A program made the position numbers and the translations under genes. A stretch of DNA of 64,000 nt from Vitrella brassicaformis (Eukaryota > Sar > Vitrellaceae). Location: positions 107,077 to 171,076 of the forward strand of contig CDMY01000531.1 in NCBI GenBank assembly GCA_001179505.1. The letters run 5' to 3'. The notes beneath the pieces were generated by a model that was not told the DNA's origin, made no database searches, and saw nothing but the letters and a program-made list of their open reading frames with translations. Position 1 is the stretch's first letter. Every line of letters begins with the position of its first letter. Below, piece after piece: positions 12,100 through 24,190 of this stretch.

Positions 12100-15000
12100 T
12101 CACTGCATGGGCAGGTGGATGAGGAACAGCTGCCCGGCCACAAAGATGCCCAACAGCAGGAAGGCCGTGATGAAATAAGACAGCACACCTGTCAGTGGAA
12201 TCCCCCACACCTACATGCGCATACAGACAGAGGAGACGCATGTGGCTGACTCAAGACAGACAGGCAGTCAGATTGTTCCTGTTCCGTACGGAGACGAGTG
12301 GGTCTTCAGGTTTGATGGAGAGGTATATTCTCTCTGATGTCTTCCGCCTGTCGCTGTCGACGGGCATGTCCTTGATGGCATTCGACAGCTGACTCCAATG
12401 CTGAGACGCCAGCTGAACACATGGATGAAACAAGGACACAACACGGAAGCTCGTGTCTCAACCTCGCGTGTGGTTGTCCGTGTCTCGGTGTGCGGGCTTA
12501 CGTCGTTTGCCCATCCACCCCACAGTATGACCGTGATGCACAGCAGCGTACCGCTCACGGCCATCATGTACCAGTAGAAGTCTATCTCCAGTGAAAGCGC
12601 TATCTTGTCACCCCGATGCACCTTGGTCGCCTCCTTGCCCTCAAAGGTCGTCCAAGTCGCGAAGAGCACGCCGATTTTCGCCAGAGATTTGCACACCATT
12701 ATCCCCAGCGCGGCTGTGCAAAAACACATACACAAACGCACGTACATTTGGCAGAGAGCAAGGACGTTCGTTCAGCATGTCTCTGTTTCTGACCAAGCAC
12801 AAAGGCCGAGAGCATCTGGAAGGGCGGGTTCAGTCCACTGGCGCGAGACTTCATTCGATCCAGTACCTCCTGCCTGCGTCGTACAATAGGGAGAGACATG
12901 CAAATGCGGGCTGGCTGGGGGTGTTTCCTTCTCGCATCTAGACTTACCTGGCCTGTAGCCAGTCTTGTACTTCGGCATCGAAGTTGTAGTCGTCGGAGAG
13001 CTGTTCGTGGTTGTACTTTACAAGGAAGTGTCTCATGAGCCTGAAGTGACTCATGCCGCTCAGCACCGTCAGGATCAGCGGCTTCATCAGGTCGAAGGCC
13101 AGCAGCCACACCGACATCACGATGCACACCTCCATGCATATCGCCAGAGGGCTGGAAAGAAAGCAGAGGAATGCCAAATGAATGTGGTGCCGTTCCCACG
13201 TGTTGCTCAGCTCACAGGTAGTCTCGTGTTGAGGTGTACGAGTATCTGTGCCGATAGAATTCGGCGTAGTCAAGGAAGACCAGTCTGAGGATGCAGGCTG
13301 CCATCGCCTGCAGGAAGGCGCACGTGCCGCCGACCAATACGGTAAAGGTGTACTGCCCCAGCGACACTCTCTGCGCCTTCGTCAACCCTTGGTAGTACTC
13401 CTGACGCACAACCATCCATCGCACATGATGTGGCGTGTCGTGTTCTGATGCACGCTGTCGTCTTCACCTGTGTTCCCTCGGGCTTGTTCTCGTATTGGGG
13501 ATCATACTCGATCTTCTCAAGGTCTTGAGGCCAGAATTCCTCCGGATCAGTGCCTTCGCGGATCAAGTCCATACCTGAACACGGCACAGCGGGAATGGAT
13601 GGGCCAGGCAGGCGAGTGAACAAGAGCCGGAGGGCTGATCGCACCGCATGTTCTTGCAGCGTTGCGCGTCATACAAAAGCTCTGGATGGCCCGAAAGATA
13701 CCGCCTCCGAGAAGGATGAAAATCGGCATGAAGGCGTGAATGTACCGCTCCACGTAGAACAGGAAGAGGACAGACAGGGCGAGGAAGACGAAGCGAGTGG
13801 AGACATACGACCAGTGGATGATGCGGTCGATTAGGGTCAGATCCCAGTTGAATATGGTGCCCTGGTGGCCGATCATCGCTGCAGCGCCCACCTTCAGAGC
13901 TGAAGACCAATGACAGGCGGAGACACTCTTGTCCAGTGTTGTGCTGTCTTTTCTCCATTTCCCGCCCACCATGCACGAATTGGTGATCTGACGAGAAGGG
14001 GACGAGGTTACACAAGTCAATGTGAGGCCATGACGAGAGGCGAGGAAGCAGAAAGACGCCTACCACCCACAGGACATAAACGCCGAGACAGCACAAGGTC
14101 ACAACAAGATTGAAGGTCTTAAAGAAAGGCTCCACAGACACTAACGGCGACCTGAACACACAAGACAGACCAATGACGGCTCGCAGCCTGTGTTCAACTC
14201 TTAAGTACTCAAATATCTGTTGCAGGATGGCCATTCGGTTCTTGTACTCCATGCTCTCCTTCTGTTGCCGCATTTCGTCCAGAAAGGGCACCATCTGCAT
14301 CAGCCTCCTCGTCAAACCACGGCCACTCGATGACTTCCTTTCCACAAACGACACCCCACCACCACCAGCAGCAGGAGCCGGCTTCTCCTCATCATGGTCA
14401 GCAGTAACGTTGTTGGCCATCGCCGCTGTTGTCGACCTCTCCCCCGGCAGCACCAGAGTGACTCTCCGCCTCCTCAGCTCTTCGCTCAACACGCCCGTTT
14501 GGTCGTAAAACTCCTCGTTGACGTAGTAGGGCAGCTTGCGCAGGACCACCTCGCGCAGCACTGCCTCGAGGTGCTCTGGGGGTGTGAGGTGGCGGTGCTT
14601 CGGCGACAGGAGGGCTTCCATCACGTCCTCTCTCAGCGCAAGGGCCGCCACCAGCAGCGGCTTGGCTGTCTGCCATGGCGGATGTTCCTTCGGTAGGCCG
14701 TCGATCACAGTGAGCGCCACACTGCTGTGGAGAGGCAGCCTGACAGAAGCCATGGTGACGTGAGCACGCCGAGTACCATCAGAGAAGCTGGCTTTAGCCT
14801 ACTTGTATGGCAGGTCGCCGAGCAGCTTTTCGGCGGCGGGCGGATAGGTCGTCAGAATCTCCTCCATCTCGGGCACGTAGTTCTGAGCTGAACCGTCGCA
14901 GAGACACGTACAGCTGCTCCATGTCTCTGTTTTGATGGATTATGTCACCCCTGTCTTACCAGCTGCGTAGTAGAGGGCCTTGACGACCTCTCCGTCTAAT

Positions 15001-17182
15001 CCGCCCTTTGTGCAGGCCCCCAAAAGGAATGAGAATGAGTGTGCGTCCCTCAGCCGCAATGCCATCGGCAGTGGTGTGGACCCAAGGTAGTTCTCGTGGC
15101 TCAGCCGCACGTGTTTCAGCTTGTCTCTCGGTGACAGTGCCACAAACTCCTCGTAAGTGCCCTCATAGGCAGCCTGAATGAGGGGGAAATTGGCAAGGGC
15201 TGCTTGCTTTTTGTGGATGTTTTGTAAGTGTTCTCTTACACTTCGCCTGTAGAAGAGCTCTGCGATGATTCTGAACGTGTTGTCGAAACGGAAGGCGCTC
15301 AGCAGGGGACCGTCCCTGCACATGCATTATGGACGCAGATGCTGATGGAGTGAGTGTGTCACTGTACGTACCCCATGTTGGGATCGTCTGCCAAGTAGAG
15401 CTCCCGGATCACTTTGCGGCTCTTCTTGGTGAACAAAGCGGCTCGCAAGGGGGTCACTCCTGAGACACAGCACACGGCAATGGCACACTGTTTCGGCCGT
15501 CGAACCGCCTCGCACCGAAGAGGTCGGGCTGGTGTGGGTTGCACTGCTCGCTGCCCGGCACCCGATGCTTGACCAGACGGATGTAGCCATTCAGCAGAAA
15601 CTTGACCAGGCTCTCCTGCCCATGGTACGCCGCCCACCACAGCACATCGCGGCCGTTCTCGTCGAGCATGGAGCAGATGGCAGCATGGGACTTGCCGGTC
15701 ACGGCCTCCTCGATGGATGCAGAAATGGATGCCTCGGCGTCTTTGAGCAGCAGACCCTCGTCAAAGTTGTGCCTGACGGCCATGACGAGGGGCGATGTGC
15801 TGCCTGCCGCCTTTTCAAGCGAAGGGCCCGCCACCGGTGCTTCGTGGCCGACAAGCGCTGCGGTGTAGCGCTGGTCCTGCAGGAAGAAGACAAAGTGGAT
15901 CATGCACAAACAGACCGGTGTGTGCTGCTCGCTCTCACAAAGTAGGTGAGACTCAGCCCGAGCGGCGTGACACCGTCCTGTGACAGCAAACAAACAAGAG
16001 ACACGAAAGAAAGGAGGAAAGCGGCTGCGGATCAAAGCGGATCGACCACCCTGTTTGGCCGGTTGATGTTTGGTTTGATGTTTCGTCTCTTGAGTTCTTC
16101 AAGAAAGTCGACGAGCATCTGCAGCCGCTTCTTCTCCACGAGTCGGAAGAGTGGCGTCTTATCGTACTACAATCGACAGACGAAATGAAGCGCACCTGTC
16201 CCTTCTTCGTAGGTTTTACCCAGTCAGCCAGGTTTGGATCTGCGCCGCGGGCGAGCAGCAGTCTGATCATCTCCATGTCGTCGACCTCGATGGCCCAGCG
16301 GAGAGGCGTGAAATGATACTGCATGATGGGAAAGGAATGGCAGACAGGCACCATGTGAGGCAAGACAGTCAAAGATCTATCGCCGACCTTGTCGATATGG
16401 TTGATGTTAGCACCGTCGTTGAGCAGTTTCTCAGCTACAGTCGGGTTGTGACCGAGCACCGCGCGAATCAGCGGACTTTGGCCGTCCTGCACCGACAAGC
16501 ATATCCCTCTGGTGGAGCGAGACACATGCATTACATCCGCTGGCCAGTGCTGACCCCTCTGGCTTTGTTGACGTCTGCCTTGTGGTCGACAAGGTACTTG
16601 GCGAACTTGAGAGCGTGGTGACGCAGCTTGGCCGCCACTGTCAGCGCAGTATCCTTGCCAGACTGACAGAGATCAGACAAAGCAGGCTTGTCTCATTCGG
16701 TCAGACATGTGTTGTCTCACGATGCTGGGATGGTTGATTCGCTCTGGGTCGCCCTGCAGAGAAGCAGGCATACAAGTAGTCGGTACAGGGCCAAAACAGG
16801 CAGCCTTTGCGTGCGATGGGCCACACTGCCTCACCTTGAAGCTCTCCACTATCTTCTGCACCTGAGCGAAATGCTCGTTTCGGACTTGACGAACCAAGTG
16901 AACTCCCAACACGCACAAATCATCACTGAATGTGTTCCCTTTTTGGTCTCATTTCCTCACGTGTTCGGCCGTGAGGTCCTCCGGCAGTGGACGCGGCTCC
17001 TTGCCCGCATCTGGCGATTTGGGGGGCGTGACCTGTATACCTATCGAGGCCGTCTTTGGCAGCTTCAGGTCCTCCTCCTTGACAAACATGGGAGACAGTG
17101 AGCCCAAATTGGAGCCCTGCACAGACATCGAGCAGCAACCATCGTGCACATGCCATCTGCACTGCATCTCGTGGACCTTCAT
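12100..17182 (-). CDS. Ankyrin-repeat multipass membrane protein, possibly TRP-channel-like
   Basis: A large multi-exon gene. The N-terminal half carries ankyrin repeats, for example TALTVAAKLRHHALKFAKYL, PLIRAVLGHNPTVAEKLLND (16400-16500), TPLRWAIEVDDMEMIRLLLA (near 16290) and DVLWWAAYHGQESLVKFLLN (near 15620). The C-terminal half has about eight hydrophobic segments, including FNLVVTLCCLGVYVLWVVG, TRFVFLALSVLFLFYVE, AFMPIFILLGGGIFRAIQSF and a final SYFITAFLLLGIFVAGQLFL, ending HLPMQ and TGA at 12100-12102. Ankyrin followed by a membrane bundle is the TRP-channel plan, but I see no diagnostic TRP box or pore, so channel function is only a possibility. ATG 14753 lies inside an intron (CCATACAA joins GCTGCCTC), so this is one gene and not two. 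The N-terminus (MKVHEMQ, 17182) is the least certain part. Confidence 0.75.
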
Positions 17183-18829
17183 GCCGAGGTCGCCATGAAT
17201 TGGAGGTTCCTGTCCAGCTTCGCGATGTCTGGCTCGGCCGCGTCACCATTCCCCCTCTTTGGTGGCCTGGCGGAGAAAGACACGTGCAACAGTGTCGCGT
17301 TCCTGCGAGCAGACAAAGGACGCCCGTCGACACATCAGCGGGCATGTCTTTCATCGTTGCACTGATTCACCTATATCGGAGTGCCCGAGCCTCTTGGATT
17401 TCAACGATGAGGCACAGGAGAGCTGCCGCCATACGGCCGGTGGCTCTTGAGCACGGAGGCATGGCTAGGGGGAACCTGCGAGCTCGGAAGTCGGACGTGG
17501 GGGCGGCCCCCCTTCTGACGCATGCATGCAGTTTGACACGCAGACATGCATTTAGGATGTGTATGAGTCATGCAGGCACGAACACACATATGGCGGCTGT
17601 CCGTGAACGTTGAGGGCAAGGCAAGGCATGCACCAGCAGGCTGAGACAGGAGGCGAGACTGAGAATCAGACAGACAGACAGACAGACAGACAGATAGACA
17701 GACACACAGGGAGATAGATAGACAGACACGCAGGCAGGCATCAGATGGTCAGTGCACTTGTGCTCCTCCTTGAAATTCCCTCCATTCATTCTCAGAGAGA
17801 CAGACAGACAGACAGACAGGTCACTCATCATCTACATACCCATGCACATATGCGGACAGTCAGCATCAAAAATAAGAACGAAACAAAAGAGAAAACACGG
17901 GAGGGAGCTGTGGCATGCATGTATGGGTGGATATGTGTGTGTGAGTGAGTGTGAGTGTGTCTGTGTCGTGCTGTGGGGTCTCTCCTTCCTGCTCTGTACT
18001 GCTCTTTTAGGGATGCAGCAAGCGGAAACGATCCGACCATGCATTGCAGGCACCGACATACATACATACATGGAAGAAAACGGAGAGAGGGAGGGAGGAT
18101 GGGGCAGCCATTTGCAGTGAGTGATATACCCCTCTCAATCAATCGACAATCCAAAATTGACGACTGACCCACTTGTCTCCTCCTTGGCTCCTTCCCCCCG
18201 CTTATGTAAGCATACCCACCTACCTACCTACAGAGATAGAGAGATACCGCTGGCTGCCTAGTCTGCCGGCCTGCCTGACACGTGACTCACTGTTTGTCAT
18301 ACCACACGCCCACGCACGCATAGCATTACTCAGTCGACCAGGTCAACCAACTGTGCTGTGTCTGTCCATTAAATTCTACCGCCAAGATATGCATCCATCA
18401 CCTTGTATGTTCCCCTCCCCGTCCCCGTCCCCCTCACTGTTGCAGCAGAGAAATAGTAAGTAGGTAGGAAGGAGGCAGGCGGGCTGGCAGGCAGGCAGGC
18501 TGGAATAAGTGCACTCGTCTCCTCTCGTCTCGTCTCGTTGTCTCACAAAAGCAATATCGACACCGCTCGACCATTCAGGCAGCCACTCACACCGACACTC
18601 AGACACACAGACCAATACGGTTGTATGTGTTAAGAAGGGGGGCGGGGGAGGGGGGTGAACGGGCGACGGACGAGTGGATGGATGGCTCACATCATCTGAT
18701 CGCCGGTTCGTGCACGCGCCTCTCTGTCTGCTGCTTCGCTTCCGGCCGTGGACCGACAAACCAGCCAGCACAAAAGAGGAGGCCGTGAGAGAGAGGGAGG
18801 GGGGGTGGAATGGGGTGGGCGGGGTGTGT
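17183..18829. other. Microsatellite-rich intergenic region, no gene seen
   Basis: It contains CAGA/GACA arrays (around 17668-17720 and 17800-17820), GT tracts near 17935-17965 and GGCA repeats near 18475-18500. Open frames are low complexity. I see no gene between the ankyrin gene start and the end of PRP19. Confidence 0.6.
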
Positions 18830-21574
18830 CTAGCCTTCGGCAGGTGCCTGTCGCTGGTTCCACACTCTCACGGTGCGGTCTATCGAAGTAGACACCAGGA
18901 AGGACGCATCGGGGCCAAACCTACCCACACACAACACAACCACACAGAAGCCCATGAGCTAATGCAATGCATCCTGGCTCGTTTGTGTGTGTGTCTAACT
19001 GACCTGACGTCGGTGACATCGGCTGTGTGGTCTTCGAACGTCGTGACGGGCGCCAGGCTGGTTTTGCTCTCGAAGTGATGCACCGCCAGACGAGAACCAG
19101 CCGCAGCCAGGTACTGGCCTGCACACGCACACATACAACACAGAGAGAGACGTCGCATGTGCCCTGTGTGTGGTCGCATAGCAGTGTGTGTGTGTGATGA
19201 CTGACCGCTGTGGTCGAACATGACACGGTTGACCGGTCTGCCCTCCTCAGCGGGGATGGTCTGGAAACATGATGCCTTGCGCAAATCCCACAACTTGACC
19301 TGCACAACCACACCAAAGGTGCAGTCGGATCGCCGTCACGACTAAGCGGACGTGATGCTGACCTCGCCCGACTGGGCTGACGTGGCGAGGAAGTAGCCAT
19401 TCTCGGAGATGGCGATGCTCGTCACACACGACTGCACCACACACGCACTTACATGAACAGGTGTGTGACAGCATGTTGGTCCCTGGCTCACCTCTCCCTC
19501 GAGTGTGGCGATGACGTCCATCTGCTGCATGCCGTAGATGGACACCACACCGTTGATGCCGCCGCCAGCCATGATCACACCGTCCGGATGGAACGTCAAA
19601 CACGACAACTGCACACGCACACACACACACACACACACAAACACACACACGCTTTTCCATAGGGTGGACATGTATGTGTGTTGGGGTGGCTGGGCTGCCT
19701 GACCGTTGTGTTGAGGTCTTCGAATGACTTGAGGCACCTGCCTGCTCTCAGATCGTGGAAGGCCCACACGCCGTCCTTGCCGCACGTCACGAAGTAGTCA
19801 CGCAGCGGATGAAGACTTAAACCTGCACACGACCACAACACAACAACGGTGTGGGCACGATCGTCAGAAAGAATCCAATGGCAGGTTGTGTGTGCTCACC
19901 GGTAACTTCTGCCTTGTGTTTCCGGATGGTGTGAACGTTCTTGTACTGCAGGCCGCCCTCATCCTCACTCGCAGACCACAATCTACACACACCCCACACA
20001 CGCATGTTGTCGGGGTATGACCACGAATCCATCTGCTTTTGCCCTGTACCTGGCCGTCTTGTCGTCGGACACAGAGAGGACGAACGATCCCTTGGGGTCT
20101 GCGGCGACCTGGTTGACCTTCCGTTGGTGTCCGTGCAGCTTGGCGAGTGTCTTGCCAACGGCAGTGTCGAACACCACCACCTGGGCGTCCACACCTCCCG
20201 TCACGATGCGGTTGCTCTCGTCCATGTCCACACACAATATACCTGCACACACACATCATTGACACAGCAAAGGCAACCAGATGAATGCCAATCGACGCGT
20301 GCGCATCGGGCCATGCATTCATCAGAAGGACAGTCGAGCTATGCGCGAGTCCAGTCACGACGGAGCCATCCATCCATCCATCCATCCAAGAGAGCCCCTT
20401 TTCCTCTGTCCGTCCGTTGATCCGTCCCCTTGTTTGTGTATCCATCCATCGGTCGGTCGGTTGACCGGTTGTGCATACCAGGGGGGGCAGCGGAGTGGAC
20501 TGGGTAGTGGCCCGCACACGTATACGCCCTGTCCGCAGGCACGTGCGTACACATACAACGTGCAGTGCCCACGGATACACGTGTGTGGGTGTGGGTGTTG
20601 ACTTGATTTGGTCGGGGGGTGTGAGGTCCGGAAACTGCCTCCCCTTCCTCGTGGGCTTGAGCTGCTTGGCCAACGCCTCCATCTCGTGAACTATCGCCTC
20701 GCTCACACCTGCAACCGACACCAATACCAATACACATAAGTGATGTCAACGGCAGGCCGCGTTTATGCTCGCGTGTCTGCGTGCATACCAGGCTCCTCAT
20801 CGTCGGATGGAGCACCGACTCTTGCCGTTGCGAGTTGCTGCTGCAGCTGCCCCACCTGTGCCCGTGCAGCGTCCCTCTCGCGCATCAGCCTGGCGATCAC
20901 ACGACACGCGGCGTCGTGCTGATATAAACTGTGACTCAACTGGTTCCGAACCTGTCATATCCACACACACACACACACACAATGACTGACACGTGTGTTG
21001 GTGGCTGGTGTGTGGGTGCTTACAGTGTCCAGGTGCATTCTGAGCTGGAAGGTCTCCGTCATCAGTGCATCCCATTCGGTCTGGAAGAGATTCAGCATGC
21101 CAGGAATGCTCGACGCCGTCACAGGCCGGGGCTTCACCGCCTTGTTGCCTGAGTCATCAAATCAGTCACGCACAAACACAGACAGTCGATTCTATTAGCG
21201 ACTTTGCGAGTGTGCAGATCCATACGAATCAGCCATGACACCACAGGTACGCACACACGGCCCAATCAGCCCGCGATGGCCTAATCTCACTGATGTCTCT
21301 GTGACGATTCCCACTCGCTCTCTCGAGACACACCGGTCAGCAACATGGCATCGATCACACCCTCACGCCCACTCTCACATACCCTTCCCTGCCTGCCCCT
21401 CCTCTCACCTTTGATGGGTATGAGGTCCTCCACAGTGAGCTCTTCCTTGGTCACAGGGCACGTGTGTTCGTTCTGGAGGTGCTTTTCGATGAGCCTTCTC
21501 TCGAAGATGCAGCCATGCTTGGTGGCCACCGGGTCTTCAGGCGGGTTGCCGGAGATGCCACAGACGAGCGCCAT
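18830..21574 (-). CDS. PRP19: Pre-mRNA-processing factor 19 (PRP19), U-box E3 ligase with WD40 domain
   Basis: This is the core of the nuclear Prp19/CDC5L (NTC) complex, which activates the spliceosome and acts as a ubiquitin ligase. Exon 1 encodes the U-box: MALVCGISGNPPEDPV, FERRLIEKHLQNEHTCPVT, LTVEDLIPIKG. Next comes the Prp19 coiled-coil region (SSIPGMLNLFQTEWDALM, LYQHDAACRVIARL). The C-terminal half has about seven WD40 blades, such as VVVFDTAVGKTLAKLHGHQR, FVTCGKDGVWAFHDLRAGR, VKLWDLRKASCFQTI and, at the end, STSIDRTVRVWNQ. Stop is TAG at 18830-18832. The order and length fit the family (about 500 residues). About ten short introns are rich in CA on the plus strand. Appears intact. 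Confidence 0.95.
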
Positions 21575-21669
21575 GGTTGTTGTGTGAGGCGGGAGGGGCG
21601 GGAGGGGTCAGGGCAGCACAGCAACGGGTGGGAGGGGAGATCTGCTCGAGATCTTCTCGTTCGATCCCC

Positions 21670-21885
21670 TCACCACTTCACCATCGCCCTCGACTGCCCC
21701 AAAAGCACGATAAGGTCCTTGTTTCGGGTTGGAGCACCTCCGCTTCCCCTGATCGCGAGCTCGGCAAGCTCGCTGACGAAGGAGGAAGGGACGACGTTGA
21801 TTTTGTGGTCCTGCGGCTGCGTAATGCAAGCACAACACGAGTACGACGAAAGTGAGGCGTGATCTGGATCATCCCATGCAGACAT
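21670..21885 (-). CDS. Small ORF between PRP19 and a tRNA gene
   Basis: A 71-codon frame starting ATG 21885 (MSAWDDPDHASLSS) with a plausible amphipathic centre (INVVPSSFVSELAELAIRG) and the end LIVLLGQSRAMVKW. Its amino-acid mix is unlike the microsatellite shadows elsewhere, so it may be a real small gene or a PRP19 5' exon. A 28-base GT-AG segment could be removed in the middle. No family is recognised. Confidence 0.3.
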   Translation of the reverse strand: MSAWDDPDHASLSSYSCCACITQPQDHKINVVPSSFVSELAELAIRGSGGAPTRNKDLIVLLGQSRAMVKW

Positions 21886-21900
21886 ACCGTGAGGCAAAAG

Positions 21901-21987
21901 AGGTCCTGCCAGGAATTGAACCTGGGCTACTGGAATGTCCTGCGAAACGCATCAGAATCCAGTGTCCTACCACTAGACTACAAGACC
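21901..21987 (-). tRNA. tRNA-Gln (anticodon CTG) with a 16-base intron
   Basis: On the minus strand all arms pair: acceptor GGTCTTG with CAGGACC, D stem GTCT/GGAC around loop AGTGGTA, anticodon stem CTGGA/TCCAG, variable TAGC, and T arm CCAGG-TTCAATT-CCTGG. The anticodon loop is interrupted after position 37 by 16 bases (TGCGTTTCGCAGGACA), which can themselves form a small hairpin. Removing them gives loop TTCTGAT with anticodon CTG, so glutamine. Discriminator T is followed by TCTTTT, a possible Pol III stop. Confidence 0.9.
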
Positions 21988-22055
21988 GCTGACATCCAAT
22001 TGTCCTCAGAAGGCCGCACGCCGGAAGTCGAGACTTTTGGCCCGAGGGGCGGTTG

Positions 22056-22085
22056 TTCCCCTCCGCTGCCTATGGACGTCTCGCG
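22056..22085. repeat. 30-base dispersed repeat, copy A
   Basis: An exact 30-base match (core CTCCGCTGCCTATGGACGTC) to 24504-24533. Here it lies outside any exon, about 70 bases from the 5' side of tRNA-Gln. The other copy lies inside an exon of the homocysteine methyltransferase remnant. Confidence 0.9.
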
Positions 22086-22276
22086 TGATATCTGTTTCAC
22101 GGTGAGCATTCCGGCAAGCATTCACACTCCGCAGACCAAGCTTCCGTGGTCAGGAATTGATACTGAGGTGTGACAAAAACACTGCCGCCATTCAAGAGAT
22201 CCCTCAGTGTGTCTGTCTGTCTCTTTTTCTGCCTGTGTGTTTGTATTGCAGATCTCTCGCCGGGGAGTGGTGTGCG

Positions 22277-23640
22277 ATGTCAGGATCATCTGCTGCCTGC
22301 ATCGATCTGACCGACGAGTCAGAGAACACCGAACTGACAGAGGATCCGTCTGCCCTTCTCGCACGGAAGCTGCAGAACGAGGCGCTGGCCGAAAGCGGCT
22401 TTCGTGGAACCTTGCAGGCCTACGCCGGCTTCGCAAGGGTGAGGAGCTCTGCAGTCATCAAAAAAGGGCGCTGATCTCGTTCTTGCTTCAGCACGTCAAG
22501 CGCAAGAGAGACCCACCGTCATCTGCCGCTGCTGCAGCCGCTGCGTCGCCACCCGATGAGGACAAGGAGATGGAGGGGCAAGGGCATGTCGAGGGAGACG
22601 TAGACATTCCGGTAAAACCTGTGCAGATGACACCCGTGCAAATAAATCCTTCGTGTCCTTGTGACGGTTTGCATCTGTCAGGCTGACGTTGATGAAGCCA
22701 TGCTCGAAGATGTTGAGGACATCATCGCTCAAAGGAGAGAGTGATCAATCGTTACTACTCCCTGACGGCCACCGGCAGGGTCCCTGACTTTTCCAAGCCG
22801 AAAAAATGGACGCCTGACGATGTGAGGCCCCCCGCACACGCTCAACACACACATCCACGGCCGGCCTGCGTGGATGGTGAGCCTCTGTGTGTGTGTGTGC
22901 ACTGACAGGACAACCTGTTGATTGAGGCGGCGGAGAATTGCCGCCTCAAGGGCCCGTTTGTCGATTGGGAACGGATGCTAGCAGTAAGCGGAATCAGTCG
23001 CCATCCGTCAACAGAGAGACAGCACACAGAGAGGTCAAGTCATTGTGTGTGTGTGTGTGTGTGTGTGCCTATCAGGACCCACGATACTCACGGTTGTTTG
23101 ACGGGGTTCAAAGGAGCAGGTGATGCAGAGATTGAGGACCGCTAGACGCAACAGGTGTGAGAAGGAGCAGGAGCAGCAGCAGGCAGATCAGGGAGATAGT
23201 GAGCCGCCGAGGGACGGCGGCAAAGAGGGAGAGGCTGCAGCGGCAGCTGCCGGACTCCCGCCTCCCATGACGGTCGACCCGCAGCCGCCAGCTGCAGCAG
23301 CTCATGAGCCCGGCCCAGCTGCCCCCCTGCCACCGAATGCACCGCTCATCCCTCCCGTCCCCCCATTCCCCACTGACCCCATATTCTGGAGCGCCGGCGT
23401 GGGGGTGTGAGGACTGGTGAGTCCTTTTCTGCCGCTGGCGCTGCGGCTGCGCAGAAGTCTCCTCCCACGGCCACCGAGCAGTCATCACCGTCCTCATTCG
23501 CACCGGCACCAGCAAGACCGGCGGCGGCGGCGGCGGGTCATGGTCCAGATCCGCTGTGCCCAGAAGGCGAGGCGGAAGAGAACGGGCCTGACGACGATGA
23601 GGGCGGCCGGCGGAGAGCCAAGCGTCAGCGGCGTGAGTGA
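22277..23640 (+). CDS. Myb/SANT-like nuclear protein, reading frame broken
   Basis: ATG 22277 opens an acidic N-terminus (IDLTDESENTELTEDPSALL). Clean introns follow near 22441-22493 and 22615-22681. The chain then reads MLEDVEDIIAQRRE and meets TGA at 22742-22744 inside a GA run. In another frame directly after it comes VINRYYSLTATGRVPDFSKP, KKWTPDD joined to DNLLIEAAENCRLKGPFVDW, and SREQVMQRLRTARRNRC, which looks like a single Myb/SANT helix bundle. An alanine/proline-rich tail follows. A second frame change occurs near 23390-23425 before a charged end (DDDEGGRRRAKRQRRE) and TGA at 23638-23640. Either two genes abut here, or one gene carries indels. DNA binding is inferred from the SANT-like block only. 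Confidence 0.5.
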
Positions 23641-24190
23641 GACTTAGGATGGGTGTGAGTGAGTGAGTGAGTGAGTTCGTGGAGTGTGGGTGTGAGTGAG
23701 TAGATGACCTGACCGTGTCATTTAAGCATGGCGGCGCCTCAGGCAGGCAGGCAGGCAGGCAGGCCTGCCTCTCTGTCTTTACTTTTCTTGTGTACTGAGC
23801 GTGTTCAGCCCGCCACCGATGGCGACATACATACACACAGACACACATAAATGGCTGCCTGCCTCTTTGCCTCCGTGTCTTTTTCGGTGAACCCGACTTC
23901 ATCCATCCGTTCTGTCTCTGTGCATAGGCCGGGCCTGTATGTCTGTCTAGAAATCGATCATGTGTGCTGTCTGTTAGAACGAAAGACAGAGGGACTCGCT
24001 CGATATGGGCAAGACGAACCACGAGTCCACTGCATCCAATGCATGTCTGTCTCTGTCCATGTCACACGCACACGCACACCGACAGACGGACTCGCAGCAA
24101 TTGCTGCATGTCGGCCGCCCGGCACCCATCCGTCCATCCATTCATCCATCCATCCATCGACAAACACACAACGGACTCGCTGCCACAATC
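23641..24190. other. Microsatellite-rich intergenic stretch
   Basis: It holds GAGT repeats (23655-23700), GGCA repeats (23742-23765) and CATC repeats (24127-24157). The missing C-terminal half of the homocysteine methyltransferase should lie here on the minus strand, but I could not find its zinc-site cysteine motif. Confidence 0.5.

Noticed and set aside
13563-14753. A 396-codon minus frame starting MASVRLPLHSS as a separate gene
   Set aside because: The start codon lies in an intron (acceptor GCTTCTGTCAG before GCTGCC), and the frame runs through two more introns; the true exons belong to the ankyrin membrane gene.
22122-22175. A second tRNA T-arm-like string near 22150 (CAATTCCTGACC on the minus strand)
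   Set aside because: The flanking bases do not form acceptor, D or anticodon stems, so it is a chance or relic match only.
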